Shown piece by piece: positions 21,761-33,329 of a stretch of DNA of 64,000 nt. How positions within the stretch are numbered: the stretch's first letter is position 1; each line of letters begins with the position of its first letter. The position numbers were made by a program, and so were the translations under genes. This stretch comes from Atherinomorus stipes (Eukaryota > Chordata > Actinopteri > Atheriniformes > Atherinidae). The DNA lies in contig JALJCO010013652.1 of the NCBI GenBank assembly GCA_023101725.1, positions 551,001 to 615,000 of the forward strand, read 5' to 3'. The notes under the pieces were generated by a model that had not been told where the DNA came from, searched no databases, and worked only from the letters and a program-made list of their open reading frames with translations.

Positions 21761-24700
21761 TGGTGTTTTTGTTCTTTTTTTTCTTGGATCATTTCCTGTG
21801 TTTTGCAGAATTCAGTATCTGATCTGTATTTTTTTTGTGTGTGTGTGTGTTTTCTTGCAGACACTGACATTTGTAAGAAACTGTGTTGTGCTGACAGGTA
21901 AGCCTCGGGTCCTTTTCTCTTTACTGTCTTTTCTTTTTTTGTTCAACCTTTTTAAAGTGAGGAAGGCACAGGATGAGATGTGTACCCAGTAGTCACCCTG
22001 CTACGTTCAGAGGGTGGTGGAGACTAAAAAGGATTTTCTGATGCTTTCAGTATTTTGTTACAAGTGAGAAGAAAACGTCTCTAAATAGACTTGGTCTCAT
22101 CTTCCCCTTGTTTTATGTTCACTCTCTCTCCTAGGATGTCTTATTCTTTGAGGAAAGAAAGGTAAGGCCTTTCTCTGGGTTTGTGAAGTCTGGTAGTTTA
22201 GCCCTGCTTTGTGTTAAATAAATGCAAAGCATGGAAACAGTCATTCATTGCAACCTCCCTTCATACTTTTATTTTCCTACTTAAAGCATGGCTTTGCACA
22301 TTTTACAGAAACCAAGCTCATTTTTGCAACTATCGAATTAATGTGCATGTGCTTTGTAATTGGAACTACAGGAAGTCAGTAAGTGGAGTTTATTGTGGAG
22401 TATCTGCTTCATCCTAGGCTGCACATTCACTGTTTAAAAAAAAAAAATGAAAAGAAAAAACCTTTACATCGATGTTTTTGAGTCGGCTTGTCCATAGAAA
22501 AGTACAGCGAGTAAGATTTCTTTTATTCAGTTTTGCTCTCAGATTTTCTCACATTTTTGTAGAAAAATATATTTACAGTCTGAAGTCCATGTTGGGGTCA
22601 TGCGTTTTCACAAATAAAAACGGATTCCTATTCGGGAGTTTAAACCATGATGATGGTGATGTCATGCAGGCTCTGAGCAGCACTCACAATTGTGCATGTT
22701 TTAGACAAAGGTCATGTCTGTGTGTGTGATTGTAAATAGTAGGAGTAATGTTTTCTTTTTAGCATCTATCTTGTTGAATGTTTCATTTTATTCTTTAAAG
22801 TTCTGTAAATTTGATCTCAAAATAACATAGAAAGATGGTTTTCTCACTTCTCCCTTGTGGTAATAAGAGGGTTGGACCGTTTCACCGGAGCATTTAATCG
22901 TGATTTAGTTTTCTCAAGAAAAAATTGTTCTTGACTAGTTTCCCACTTTTAGCCAAATTCATGGCAGAAATCCTAAAATATCGATTTTAGATCAAACTTG
23001 CAGCTTGTTTGGATCATTTACAGTATTTACTGATGGAGAAGGGTAATACTTTGCTCTGTTTTTTGCCATACACACACAAACTTGTTTGCATTTCCTTTCT
23101 GAAACTATACAAAAAGGAAGAGAAAGATGATTTAAGTCTAATTGTAAGCCAAGAAAGTAATCAACAGGAAGTAAAATAGTCTGGTTTGTCTCTCAGAGGA
23201 GGCCAGTATATGTGTGATAAGGATATAATATGGCATTAACGTCCCACCAGTAAAGCACAAAGTAACTTATTAAGATGTCCATACCTGTCTCAGTTTTCTC
23301 AAACATTTCCTGCAGCTTTTGTCAATCTTTTAAGTTTCACCACAAAGATTTTCTGCTACAATAGTTTATTGGATTCCTGTAATTTATCTGCAAAACACAA
23401 AAGACATTATTTTCTTTGCATAGAGACTTGGACCGGCTGTTTAACATTTCTAGAGGCTACGGCTAATGCTCAAAGAGAAGAACACATACTTCAGTGTGTA
23501 GCAAAACAAATGTCAGTGACAGAAAAATTGAATGTATCATTAAAAACCCTGTGAGCTTTAAACCTGCAGCACTGGTTCAGTTTGGGGAAAGAAATGCCTT
23601 AAAATGCAAATAGATGAAGATGGTACACGTACAAAATTCTGATGTAGTTAGCTGAGTAGAGTCATCGCTGCCCCTGAGGCCATTGGATCCACTCACGGAT
23701 GAAAACAAGTATTTTTTCTGGAAGAATTTTGGCCGCTGACAGCCACCATCCGTCCACAACTGAACCTTGACATTTGAAGTAATTTCTATTCCTGTCTTTA
23801 CCACTAGATGGCAGTAATTCTTTCACACTGGACCTTCAAACTTCAGGCTTGTTGTCACCAAGTCACTTTATCTAAATAAAACTGTGCAGTTTCACTTCAG
23901 ACATGAGAGCAGGATGTTGGGTTTGTTCTTGTAGATGCAACTTCTTGATCAACAGGTATTTAAAAGATAAAGTTTCATGTAATTGTTTTTTTCCTTTATT
24001 TTTTCTTACAGCTCCATTCAGCCTGCACATAAACTTTGGTAAGAAAACATGTCTGTTAGATGATTAACTGCACAAAGATCAGAGTTCAGTGCTCCGTCTG
24101 GTGGAGATGTAGCTTTAACAAATGAAACCACCTAATTAGGCCAGTTTCTTTTGTATAATGAGCTGCTTTGTCTGTCTTTGCAACAACCACATTCAGCTTC
24201 CTCTTCGGGAACCTTTTGGAAAGCCTGCATGGTTTCATGATGTAGTTTGCATGTTCAAAGTAACTACAGGGAGAAGCAGTCTCCTTCACAGTCAGGAAAA
24301 ATGGAGATTTAAAGGATTTCCTGATGTTCTCCTTTCTGGAGCAACAAGCTATTCCACTACTCGGTCAGTTTGTTTCTGTTAATACCTCTAGGGGGCAGCG
24401 TCAGCTCATTTCTTATTACACCAAGTTCTGTGTCAAAGATGTGTCAAGCCTGCGTAACCACGGAGATACAATGGATTTATGGGGGGGAAAGCCTAAATAT
24501 AGATGTAATTATGCACTTTGATTTTCCAGTTTAACAAGCTATTAAAGTGTCTGTCTTGTGTTTGCTCAGCTCACACCTCTGATTCTCTTACTGGCAACAC
24601 AAGCTCAAGATGTTTACCTGGTCTTGCCAGCGGTACTCTGAAGAATAAAGAAATATAGATTATTATGGGCCGTTTTTGTCCAACTGGGACTGTATAGATT

Positions 24701-27700
24701 AGCTGGGAGGATGTGCAGGGCCTTTACATGCTGCTCTGAGTCGTATGGTTCCTCATGTCTCCATATTCTTATTTCTCCTCCACCTACGGCAGCTTACAAT
24801 CTGTCTCCTGTAAATGAAAAGCATTAATCTGTGAAATGGCTTGAATGTGATTTCATCTGACAAAATTACAGATCAATATACAATATTTTGGTGCTTCAGG
24901 CTAGTAATGAGCGCACACAGCAGTACTCCGTGCTTTCTGTGATCATTGCTATCCCCCCTCATCCCTTTACCAGCTCTGCCTGAAGTCATCCCACTAGGCT
25001 TCCCTCACAAGAATATACCATATTTGCTGCAGAGTCCATCAAATTTGCTTGCTGTGGCGACAGGCGTGACCTTTTGCCCTGCATGTGTCCAATCCAAATG
25101 CCAGTTCAGCACAGCAGAGAAAGCAAGACACTCAGATGGTGCTGGCATTTGCAGAATTGCTTTGCTCTTTTGTGGTTTCATAGTTTGCTGTGTGTTTGTC
25201 TGAATGGATAACGTTCTGCTTAAACTGAAAACTGACGTCTGGATCTGAGACAGATGTTCCACCCAGCGGACGTTTCGCACTGTGGCCGTGAGTCACACGT
25301 GCTACAATGTCTCCAGCTGGCAGTATGGCAGAAATCTCTTGACCCAAAGCTACGAAGAGGCAGATAAGTCTGAGTCCTCGGAGCTGTGGAGAGCAGGAGA
25401 ATGTGTGAGCGGGGGGGAACTGCAACAGACTGGAGAGGTGAAGAAATGTGAGCTTGGGGGTGGGATGGGGTGGGGTGATCCATATGTCAGTGTATGAGAT
25501 GTCTCCAAGGCAACAGAAGCTGCGATGAAGGTTGGAGCAGGTTGGCAGGCAGGAAGAAGATGGATGGCAACAATTAGAGGGAGTGGGGTGAAAATGGACC
25601 TTATGATTCGTCAGGCCTCTTTTCCTTTTTCTCTTGTTCAATCATAATGAGTCATCATGAACATTAAGGGTGAATGTGCATGCAGACACACACACTCACA
25701 CAGTAAAGGAACATGTGTTGAAAACCGGAGGTAGCTACCTTCTAACTCCCGCTGTGCCTTTGTGACGCTCTTGTTCAGCCTCGCTGCTTCATTGCGTCTT
25801 TCCAGGAAGCCAGTCGTACATCAGCGCTGAAAATGTTCCAAAGAGATGCAGCACACTCCAGCTTTTATACTTAAAACCATCTTTATTTTTATCTCTGCAC
25901 ATCACAGCCCTGTAGCTCTTCCTTGTGTGCGGCCACATTGACTTGAGATCTTTTACTCAGAGAGCAAGTGCACTTTAAGTTCTGGTTTGTAGCGCTGGTG
26001 TTCCTCTCATTCTCAGACAGAGTTGTTGGCGCTGGGCCTATAATGAGAGCAGAACAGACACATTAACCTTTTCTCTAAAGATGCGTTGAAGCTCGGGTAT
26101 CGATCTTATTATTCTGTAGAGGAAGCTGTTAATAGTGTGAGGCTGGAGTTCCACACAGACTGATGTGACATTCATGTATTCCCCACTAGCTGCTGTTTTC
26201 ATTTTTAATAAACTTCAGTTTATTTACTCTCCTGTTGGCCTTCTAAGGATTTTTATCCTTTTTCTTTTTAAATTTTATTGGTAGATTGATAAGAAATTTG
26301 ATGACTGGTTGATCGTCATAGTTGCTTTAATGCAATATGGCTGAATTTGTCATTGTTTTCCTCCCAATTCATTAATTAATTAATTTAATTCTTTATAGTC
26401 ATTGAGGCTTAACTCATCAAGTATTTGTGACTTATTGTTCTAAAGTTTTATTCCCCCCAAAAAAGACCTGTAGTAAAATACAATTTTTTTTTTCTTCTAT
26501 GTCTATCTAGGTTGATTACATCTAACAGGGACCTCTGTGGGAGCTATCAACACCTGAAGGCAGGTATAGGTAGGTGATGTCTTTATGTCATCAGGTATCT
26601 GGGGAATCTGAGGAAGACTTGATTTCGGTTGGGAGGTTTGGGTGGAAACTGGGAATTGTTTTTTATTTATGGTGACTGTTGGGTGTCTGGGCCCCTCTTT
26701 ATAGCTATGGATGGACTCGGGGGAGTCCCGCTTTTATTTGTATTTTAGTTGACTTGATTTTGTGCCATGTTGATTGTTGAAAATAATGGAACTAAATTGA
26801 ACTGAATATGATAAATATATATTTCCTGCACTCACAGGTTTGTATATGTATTATGTTAAAATTAATTATACAAAAAAATGAAATGTTTCAAACGGATCCA
26901 ATCAAGTCTGTATGTGAGCATCATCTTAAGTTCTGGGGACCATGTAATGACAGATCTCACACAGGGAGAGTTTGGTTATAAAGTTGGATAATCAAATGGA
27001 AGCTAAATCTGTCGGCTCATTAGAACCTGCGCCAGGTTTATCTGTCAGGTCACAATTAGCTGTGTCAAAATTAGAGGCAGCAGCATCCACAACAACGGAC
27101 CTGCAGCTCATTTCCATCTGAGTAATGAATAGCTGCACCTACCAAGTCCAATTATGGTCAGTTTTTTTTATTTTATTTAAAGCCCTCCTTTGTGAAGCTG
27201 TCTCTGCCATCAGGCAGTGTCATGCCTAGCACATGAAAATTGCACGTTTCTCTTGATCATCAAGTAAATGCAGTGCGCTTACTGAGCCTGTGCAAACTGA
27301 TCTGTGGACTGCGCCACTCTCATAGCACTTAAGGTCAAAACCAGGCAATCTGGACAAATAAAGTGCTTTTTTTTGTCCTGCAGATCAATGAAGTCATGGG
27401 GCCCATCCTATTTTAGACAGATGTATTTGTTGCCATAGCAAAGTTTCCACGGAAACCCATCAGCCGGTTTAAACCCGAGGAGCAGAGGAGGAAAGAAAAA
27501 AGAAAAAGCCTGCATTGGACAACAGACGTGAATATTCCCCAAACTGTTCGGCTTGATGGTTAAACTATGAAGTTACAACAGGCTGACAACTAGGCTTATT
27601 AATATGTTTGTTATTCTCGGACAGAGAGCTTAATTTGATCATATTTACTCCTAAATACATTTTAAATGTCAAAGTACATTTACAGCATCCAAGATTTTCA

Positions 27701-27770
27701 AGCATTAAACCATTATCAGACCAGTGCAACTTTAGATGCAGCCAGTGTATTTCTAGCTGGCTCTGCTGGG
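21761..27770. other. intergenic region between cdc34 and c2cd4c
   Basis: No domain-bearing ORF is visible. Three short segments bounded by strong splice-like signals lie at 21861-21897, 22135-22161 and 24012-24038 and are described as a finding. The rest is AT-rich with A/T homopolymers. Confidence 0.5.
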
Positions 27771-27771
27771 A

Positions 27772-27969
27772 GTGACAGAGTTTGATCTTATTGGTCAGCT
27801 GCAGCTCCGTGCCGTCGATAAAACGCTCGACAGGAGTTCCGGAGGAGAGACGCAGTGTGAGGGCGCAGAGCCGTGGCGCCGCGGAGCGCGCAGACTTATC
27901 AGAGGAGAGCACCTGTTACTGAGGAATCAGATGCAAAGGAGCCCAAAGAGTGTCCTTTTATTTATCTCT
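27772..27969 (+). promoter_or_regulatory. c2cd4c: probable c2cd4c promoter/5' untranslated exon
   Basis: A local GC- and CpG-rich island (about 27805-27895, with GGCGCCGCGGAGCGCGC) stands out from AT-rich surroundings. It is followed by a good donor, TCT/GTGAGTA, at 27970. The next strong acceptor is TTAATTGCAG ending at 28620, just before the c2cd4c coding region. A 5' non-coding exon with a 651-bp intron is the simplest reading; it needs transcript support. Confidence 0.5.
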
Positions 27970-28671
27970 GTGAGTACATTATTCATTATTAACCTGCAAT
28001 AGAATAGATAGGAGCACAGCGGATTGTTGGAGCTTTTGAAAACGGTGCGTAAAGAGGAGGAAGCTCCCGCACCTGTTGAACTGCGTTTTCTTATCGAACT
28101 TTTTTTTTGTTATAAGTTTTGTTGTAGATTAAAAGAAAAATAATGAAATGATATATTTCAAAAAGCCTAATTTATATTAGAGGCATTTTGCTTTGGTAAA
28201 ACATTTTAGAAAGGTTATATTGCCATTGATTTGTTTTATGTCACAAAAGAACAAGTCGTTCTCTTTTATTTGAATTAAGGGAGAATGTTGCAGCTGATAC
28301 ACAAGTTTAACTCCTTTGTTTATTAAAAAACAGCTGACGGAGAGGCAAACAAATACTTAATTCCAGGTTATTTGAATAATTTAAACTATCTGGTATCAGA
28401 TTTCAATTCAATGGCTCAACATTTTCCTTGCTGAGATCAGTGAATTAAATTGTTTAAAAAGTTAAACTCAGATTCAAACGATCAGAACTGCGATATTTCC
28501 TCTTTACTTTGATTGCAGAGCTTCTGCTTCTCAGAGGATATTTTTTATCCCCTCTTTAGCTTTGGAGTGACTCTGATCGTTCCCTCCTCCCTCCCCACCT
28601 ATGTGTGTTGTTAATTGCAGAAGCGCCTGACTGAGCCTACCCCACACATCATCCCACGGTCTGGTGGGACC

Positions 28672-29937
28672 ATGTGGGTTCTGGATAAGATCCGCGGGTC
28701 GGTGGAGACCGGTGTGCTGCGACAGGGGGACAGTGCGGGAGATAAGAAAGGGGTTACTCCGGCCTACAGTAATGTTCTCACTCCTGACAAGATCCCAGAC
28801 TTTTTTATCCCTCCGAAACTGGTCAGCTGTCCTGCAGAACCCGAGATTCCAAATATAAAGCCCAAAGAGGGGCTGCAGCCGTCCACTTCTGAGCAAACCA
28901 TTGGCAGCGGGAGGAAGATCAGCAGCCCGAGAAGCCCGCGTCTGGTGGCCAAGATTGCGGGAGACACAAAGAACTTGTTGAAAGCTGCAAACCGCCACAT
29001 CATCCAGATTGAAAGTGCTGATGATGTTGTGACTGGAGATACCAATGCAGACCCCCAGTCGCAGACAGCAATGTCCCTGCCTTATGTTCCAAAGACTCAG
29101 ACATCATATGGTTTCGCAACCCTGAAGGAAAGCCCCCACACCCGCCGCAAAGAGTCCCTGTTCCACTGCGAGATAACCAGCCCCATCACCTCCCCAAACA
29201 CGCAGAGGAAGACTCCAGGCAAAAGCAGCGAGACCGGAAACCACCTGAACCCTGGAGACTACAATACGTCCCACATGAACCCTTACAGGTACTTCAGCGG
29301 GGGAGAAAGCGACACCTGCTCCTCAGCTGAGTCCTCCCCCTTCAGTTCCCCTTTACTCTCCCGCTCCGCGTCCCTGCTCAAGATCTTTACGCACGAGACG
29401 CAGGCCAAAGTTGTGAAAGCCAAGCGGACGCTCGCGCGCCACAGCTCCCTTTCCACCGACGAGTGCAGCTCGGCTGAGCCCAGCCCTAACATCCAGCGGC
29501 GGCTCCACGTCCCCTCCCTCCACGGCGGCGCGGGAGGGTCCGACCACCACGGCCTCCAGCGGGAGCACACCATCAACCTGCACAAAGGCGGGACGGTGAG
29601 GATCAGCGCCAACTACGACTCCAGCACTTCCCGCCTGCTCATCCGCATCCTGGCGGCAGAAAGTCTGTACGACAAGCACGTCGATATCAAAAGTATCAAC
29701 TGCTGCGTGTCCGTGTACCTGAATCCCGGGAAGCTGCAGAAGCAAAGGAGCAACATCATCAAGAACAGCCGCAACCCAGTCTTCAATGAAGACTTCTTCT
29801 TTGATTCCATAAGCTCGATTCAGGTCAAGAACCTCTCTGTGAAGTTCAAGGTGGTGAACAAAGGGACCAGTCTGAAGAGGGACACTCTTCTGGGTGAGAG
29901 GGAGGTGCCTCTGACAAAGCTGCTCTCTGGCCTCTGA
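28672..29937 (+). CDS. c2cd4c: C2 domain-containing protein 4C-like, single coding exon
   Basis: It encodes 421 aa from ATG 28672 (MWVLDKIRGS) to TGA 29935-29937, the same length I recall for human C2CD4C. C2CD4 proteins are small, mostly nuclear-associated proteins with one C-terminal C2 domain; their molecular role is poorly known. Conserved blocks are YSNVLTPDKIPDFFIPPKL near the N terminus, SPRLVAKIA and IQIESADD, QTSYGFATLKESPHTRRKES, the Ser-rich YFSGGESDTCSSAESSPF (residues 207-224), and the C2 domain from about residue 307 to the end (INCCVSVYLNPGKLQKQRS, NPVFNEDFFFD, VVNKGTSLKRDTLLGE). The third calcium loop lacks the usual paired Asp, so calcium binding is doubtful. ATG 28672 is preferred because the upstream in-frame codons lie at the acceptor ending 28620. 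Linkage to cdc34 supports the C paralogue. Confidence 0.92.
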   Translation: MWVLDKIRGSVETGVLRQGDSAGDKKGVTPAYSNVLTPDKIPDFFIPPKLVSCPAEPEIPNIKPKEGLQPSTSEQTIGSGRKISSPRSPRLVAKIAGDTKNLLKAANRHIIQIESADDVVTGDTNADPQSQTAMSLPYVPKTQTSYGFATLKESPHTRRKESLFHCEITSPITSPNTQRKTPGKSSETGNHLNPGDYNTSHMNPYRYFSGGESDTCSSAESSPFSSPLLSRSASLLKIFTHETQAKVVKAKRTLARHSSLSTDECSSAEPSPNIQRRLHVPSLHGGAGGSDHHGLQREHTINLHKGGTVRISANYDSSTSRLLIRILAAESLYDKHVDIKSINCCVSVYLNPGKLQKQRSNIIKNSRNPVFNEDFFFDSISSIQVKNLSVKFKVVNKGTSLKRDTLLGEREVPLTKLLSGL

Positions 29938-31480
29938 AGATGCTGATTTAAGGGGGCAAAAACTACGGATTCTCATTTAAATTAGATGTTTGCACTGTTT
30001 TGTATTCAATCTAATCATCCCAAATACCAAATCCAAATTGGTAACAAAAATATAGGCGGAAGGAAAATGAAGAACCCCCCCCCCCCCCCCCCCCCCCACA
30101 CACACACTCCTCCACCCAGCAGCCTATGCTCATTAAACCCAGCCTGGCTCACCAGACAACAGATGAATTTGAAAGATAAAAGGTTTTTTTACTCTGAACA
30201 CATTTCCCAGCCGACTTCCTGAGCCAGGGCTGGTTCAAAGGTTGGACGACACCTGTGCATCAGCTTGTCTCGTGTCTTTGCCTGTAGTGCGCTCCTCGTG
30301 CGTGGCGTGGTGGTTTTTGTTATTGTAATGTGACAGAAATCCACAGCAGCACAGGATTCTGCATCATCTGCAGGGCACGGAGATGCTTTCATGAATGAGC
30401 GCCAGCTTTGAAGTGGAGCAACATCCTGATGTGCAAATGACCCTTTGATCTACGGGGGAGAGCGTGGGACAAATAGAGTGGCCACATTTACATGCACATC
30501 AAAAATAGAATTATAATATGATTGATTAAGTAGCCCAAGTCCAACAAAAGTTTTGGACTGATCTGATTTAACATTACAGATTTGATATATGGGCTATATT
30601 GTTTTAAACGTTGCCTAAACGCTTCTTGCACTCAAAAATCTTATTTCTCCAGTATGTGAAACGCCCAGAAAATTTCATTTTCAGTGATTGTATCAATCAT
30701 GGTGCAACTAAACAACATAAACACACACATATAAACCAACATAGTTTCATCAAGAAGTAAAGTGAGTTACAACTGTCAAGTTTCTCCAACTTTCATCTTT
30801 TTCATATAGTTTTGTGTCATGTTGAAGTACTGGTATGTCACTCTGTCCTCTAGTTTGGATGTCATATTATGGCTGTAAAATAACTCCAATACAAAACATG
30901 CCAAAAGTAGTGAGTTATTATCCACTGCCATAAGATTGAACATCGTGCTTCACATTTTAAACATCCACCTTGAAACTGTTCAAAACTTTTTGTACAGCCA
31001 GAATATTTGAGGAAAGGTTTGATATCGATGGGAGAAAACTAATTAGGGTTGCAAATACAGAAAAGTCTGTATATTATTCACAATAACAGCTTAAAGTCTA
31101 TGAGGGAAAAAAAAAGTTTTAAATAATGATCATAAAGTAAAGCTGTTTTCCCCTCACTTTAACTTTATTTACATTAGTAAGTTTTTCTCAACAGTTTTAT
31201 GTCAAACTGTGTAACATTAATGCTAATCTGGTGTGTCTGCTTAAAAAATATTAGTTTTCCCTCATCGGTAAGTCCTTATTAAAGCGTAATTTGATGAGAT
31301 TTTAGCTAATCAGACAATCCATAGCAGGGAAAGCAAACAATCAAACAAGGGGAAATCCATACAAGTTATTACAAAATCCAAAATCAGCATTGTCTCTAAA
31401 ATTAACAAGCCATCTGTTATCAGACTTATTCCTATTTTGGCGCAAGATTAAAGTTGGTTTAAAGTAAAAGTTAAATCTGC
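29938..31480. other. c2cd4c 3' UTR and flank
   Basis: No ORF of interest follows the stop. A 23-C run at 30075-30097, followed by CACACACA, would lie in the 3' UTR. No strong poly(A) signal was found close by; the first clear AATAAA I noticed is at 31998-32003, so the UTR end is unknown. Confidence 0.4.
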
Positions 31481-31511
31481 CTTGGTTTACTGGGGGATTC
31501 CAGGAGGGTTT

Positions 31512-31655
31512 TTAATCTCCAGTCCTTGAGGGCTGGTGTCCTGCAGGCTTTAGAGGCTTCCCTGACTCAGGTCAGTGGTTAGCAGACAGTCAGGTGTGCT
31601 GCAGCAGGGAAACTTCTAAATCCTGGTCCTCCAGGACAGGATTGAGGGCCCCTGG
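31512..31655. mobile_element. hAT-like MITE, degraded
   Basis: The segment starts CTCCAGTCCTTGAGGGC with internal CCTGCAGG and ends GGTCCTCCAGGAC...GGCCCCTGG. It resembles a diverged copy of the CTCGAGGGCC MITE family found at 12082 and 54120. No duplication is visible. Confidence 0.5.
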
Positions 31656-31659
31656 TTTA

Positions 31660-33108
31660 TGTGTTTCCCTAAAGGGGAAATGAATAATGATTTCACATCT
31701 CTCCATGAGGTGACAGCAGTCGAGCTTTTATAATCTTTAGCTGCTATCCGTTGGTGTGTGTACACCCTCTGTTCAAAAGCTGCAACCCAAAAATGTTGCA
31801 AATGCAGCAAGAAGGAAGAAAGCAGAGAATTATCAGCAGAGGGCTGTTCTCTGCAGAGAAATACGTAGCCACGTGCCCCTCTGGGGCTAGGCATACAGTA
31901 GTAGACAAATGTGAACACAGTTTAAATAACAAGGGTTCTCCTTCCTCTGCTACCCCCCTCAAAACAAACCATGATGCGATGCGATTCTCTATATATGAAT
32001 AAATATATGAATAAGTGCAGTTATAAACAATTAGAAATGACAAGAAAACTAAATAAAACAGAACTGTGCCTGCACAGGCCCTTTAATATCTAGGAAATAT
32101 ACATTAGGATTATTTAGTCTTGTGTGCCCTTATATTGCAAACTGTTTAAATTCCTTTTACATTCAAGTTGCCAATAGAATCTTAAAGGCAAAGCTTTTTT
32201 TCTGGGAAAAGTACCACTTTAATTTAGAAAATTCAGATTGTTTTCTCATAATGACCCCTGACCTTCAGCTCTGTGATGCATCACTGAACAAATCAACTCA
32301 TTTCTAGTGAAACAAAAACTACATCCAGAGACGATTAGTGACTGTATGATATTTCATGGAGTGTGGGATCCATTTTGGGTTTGCAGCTGCTCCGAGTTCA
32401 TGAGCAACAAAGGGGTGAAGCTTGCAGCAGAGACCAGCACATTGCTTTGTTGATAAACACGTTTATTTGGTTGTTGCGGTCTCTTGAGGCTCATGAAGGG
32501 GACTGTGTGGACGTTCCAGCTGCAGCTTGGCGACATGTCCCCTCCAGTGTGGGCAAGTTGATTAAATCTTGTGCTACTAAGCAACAGGCATTTCCCAAAT
32601 AGGTGCGCCATTATTGTCACAGTCTCCAGACCAGTTGGGTGATAACTTTTCCTGCTCTCGAATGGCAGCTGGTCATATGATCTTTTAGCCGGTTTTCCGC
32701 TCTGACTGTGGGTGTAGATTACGTGTAAACAGAATCCAGCTGCCCGTGTTCGGCTGCAGCAGTACACAAACGACTGCCTGCATTTAAATGTGTTTAATGT
32801 TTCAGGAGGAGATAAGAGCAACAGGTACCAGCAGCAGGGCATGAACATGTCGCTGGTGTTTGCATGACATGCTTTAAGTTTTATGAAACCCTAAAGCCTT
32901 ACTTCGTGTGTAAAGTGAGATGGAGAGAGTGTGTGTTTTGATTGGCATGGTTTGGTCTACAGCTGTTAATTTTCTATGTATAATATCTGGTATTTTGTAA
33001 TAATGAAATGACTGGAAATGTATGTTGCATTTGTACTGTAATGAACTCCATACTGGAAGTAGTTTCTATGTTAGAGAAATGCAAAATATGCACCAGTAAG
33101 TGAGAATG
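31660..33108. other. intergenic, no gene seen
   Basis: Non-coding sequence. The ORFs present (up to 164 codons on the minus strand at 32354-32848) lack recognisable domains or splice context. Confidence 0.5.
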
Positions 33109-33116
33109 CTAATGAG

Positions 33117-33319
33117 CAGAGGTGGAAATTTCAGGTGCCAGAAAGTAGAAATCCTGCCATGTTTCTGGATCTGCCTGTACATTTAGAACAGGTGTTTTCA
33201 CTAACGAGCTCATCTACCTGCAGAGGAGCTGTGCTGATTAAATTCAGCTGGTTTAGTGACTGCATGGAACAACTGCTGGACAGGATTCGTACTTTCTGGA
33301 CCAGGGATGCTCACCTCTG
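33117..33319. mobile_element. 203-bp hAT-like MITE, copy A
   Basis: The ends are CAGAGGTG and CACCTCTG, with a perfect 8-bp duplication CTAATGAG at 33109-33116 and 33320-33327. The body aligns with the element at 53797-54010 (shared: GTTTTCACTAAC, GGATCTGCC, CAGCTGGTT). Confidence 0.85.
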
Positions 33320-33329
33320 CTAATGAGCA

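Noticed and set aside
25132..25641. 169-codon minus-strand ORF in the intergenic region
   Set aside because: Low-complexity His/Pro/Ser-rich translation with no domain, splice signals or promoter context.
29353..29976. 207-codon ORF antisense to c2cd4c
   Set aside because: It is a shadow of the GC-rich c2cd4c coding exon and has no recognisable domain.
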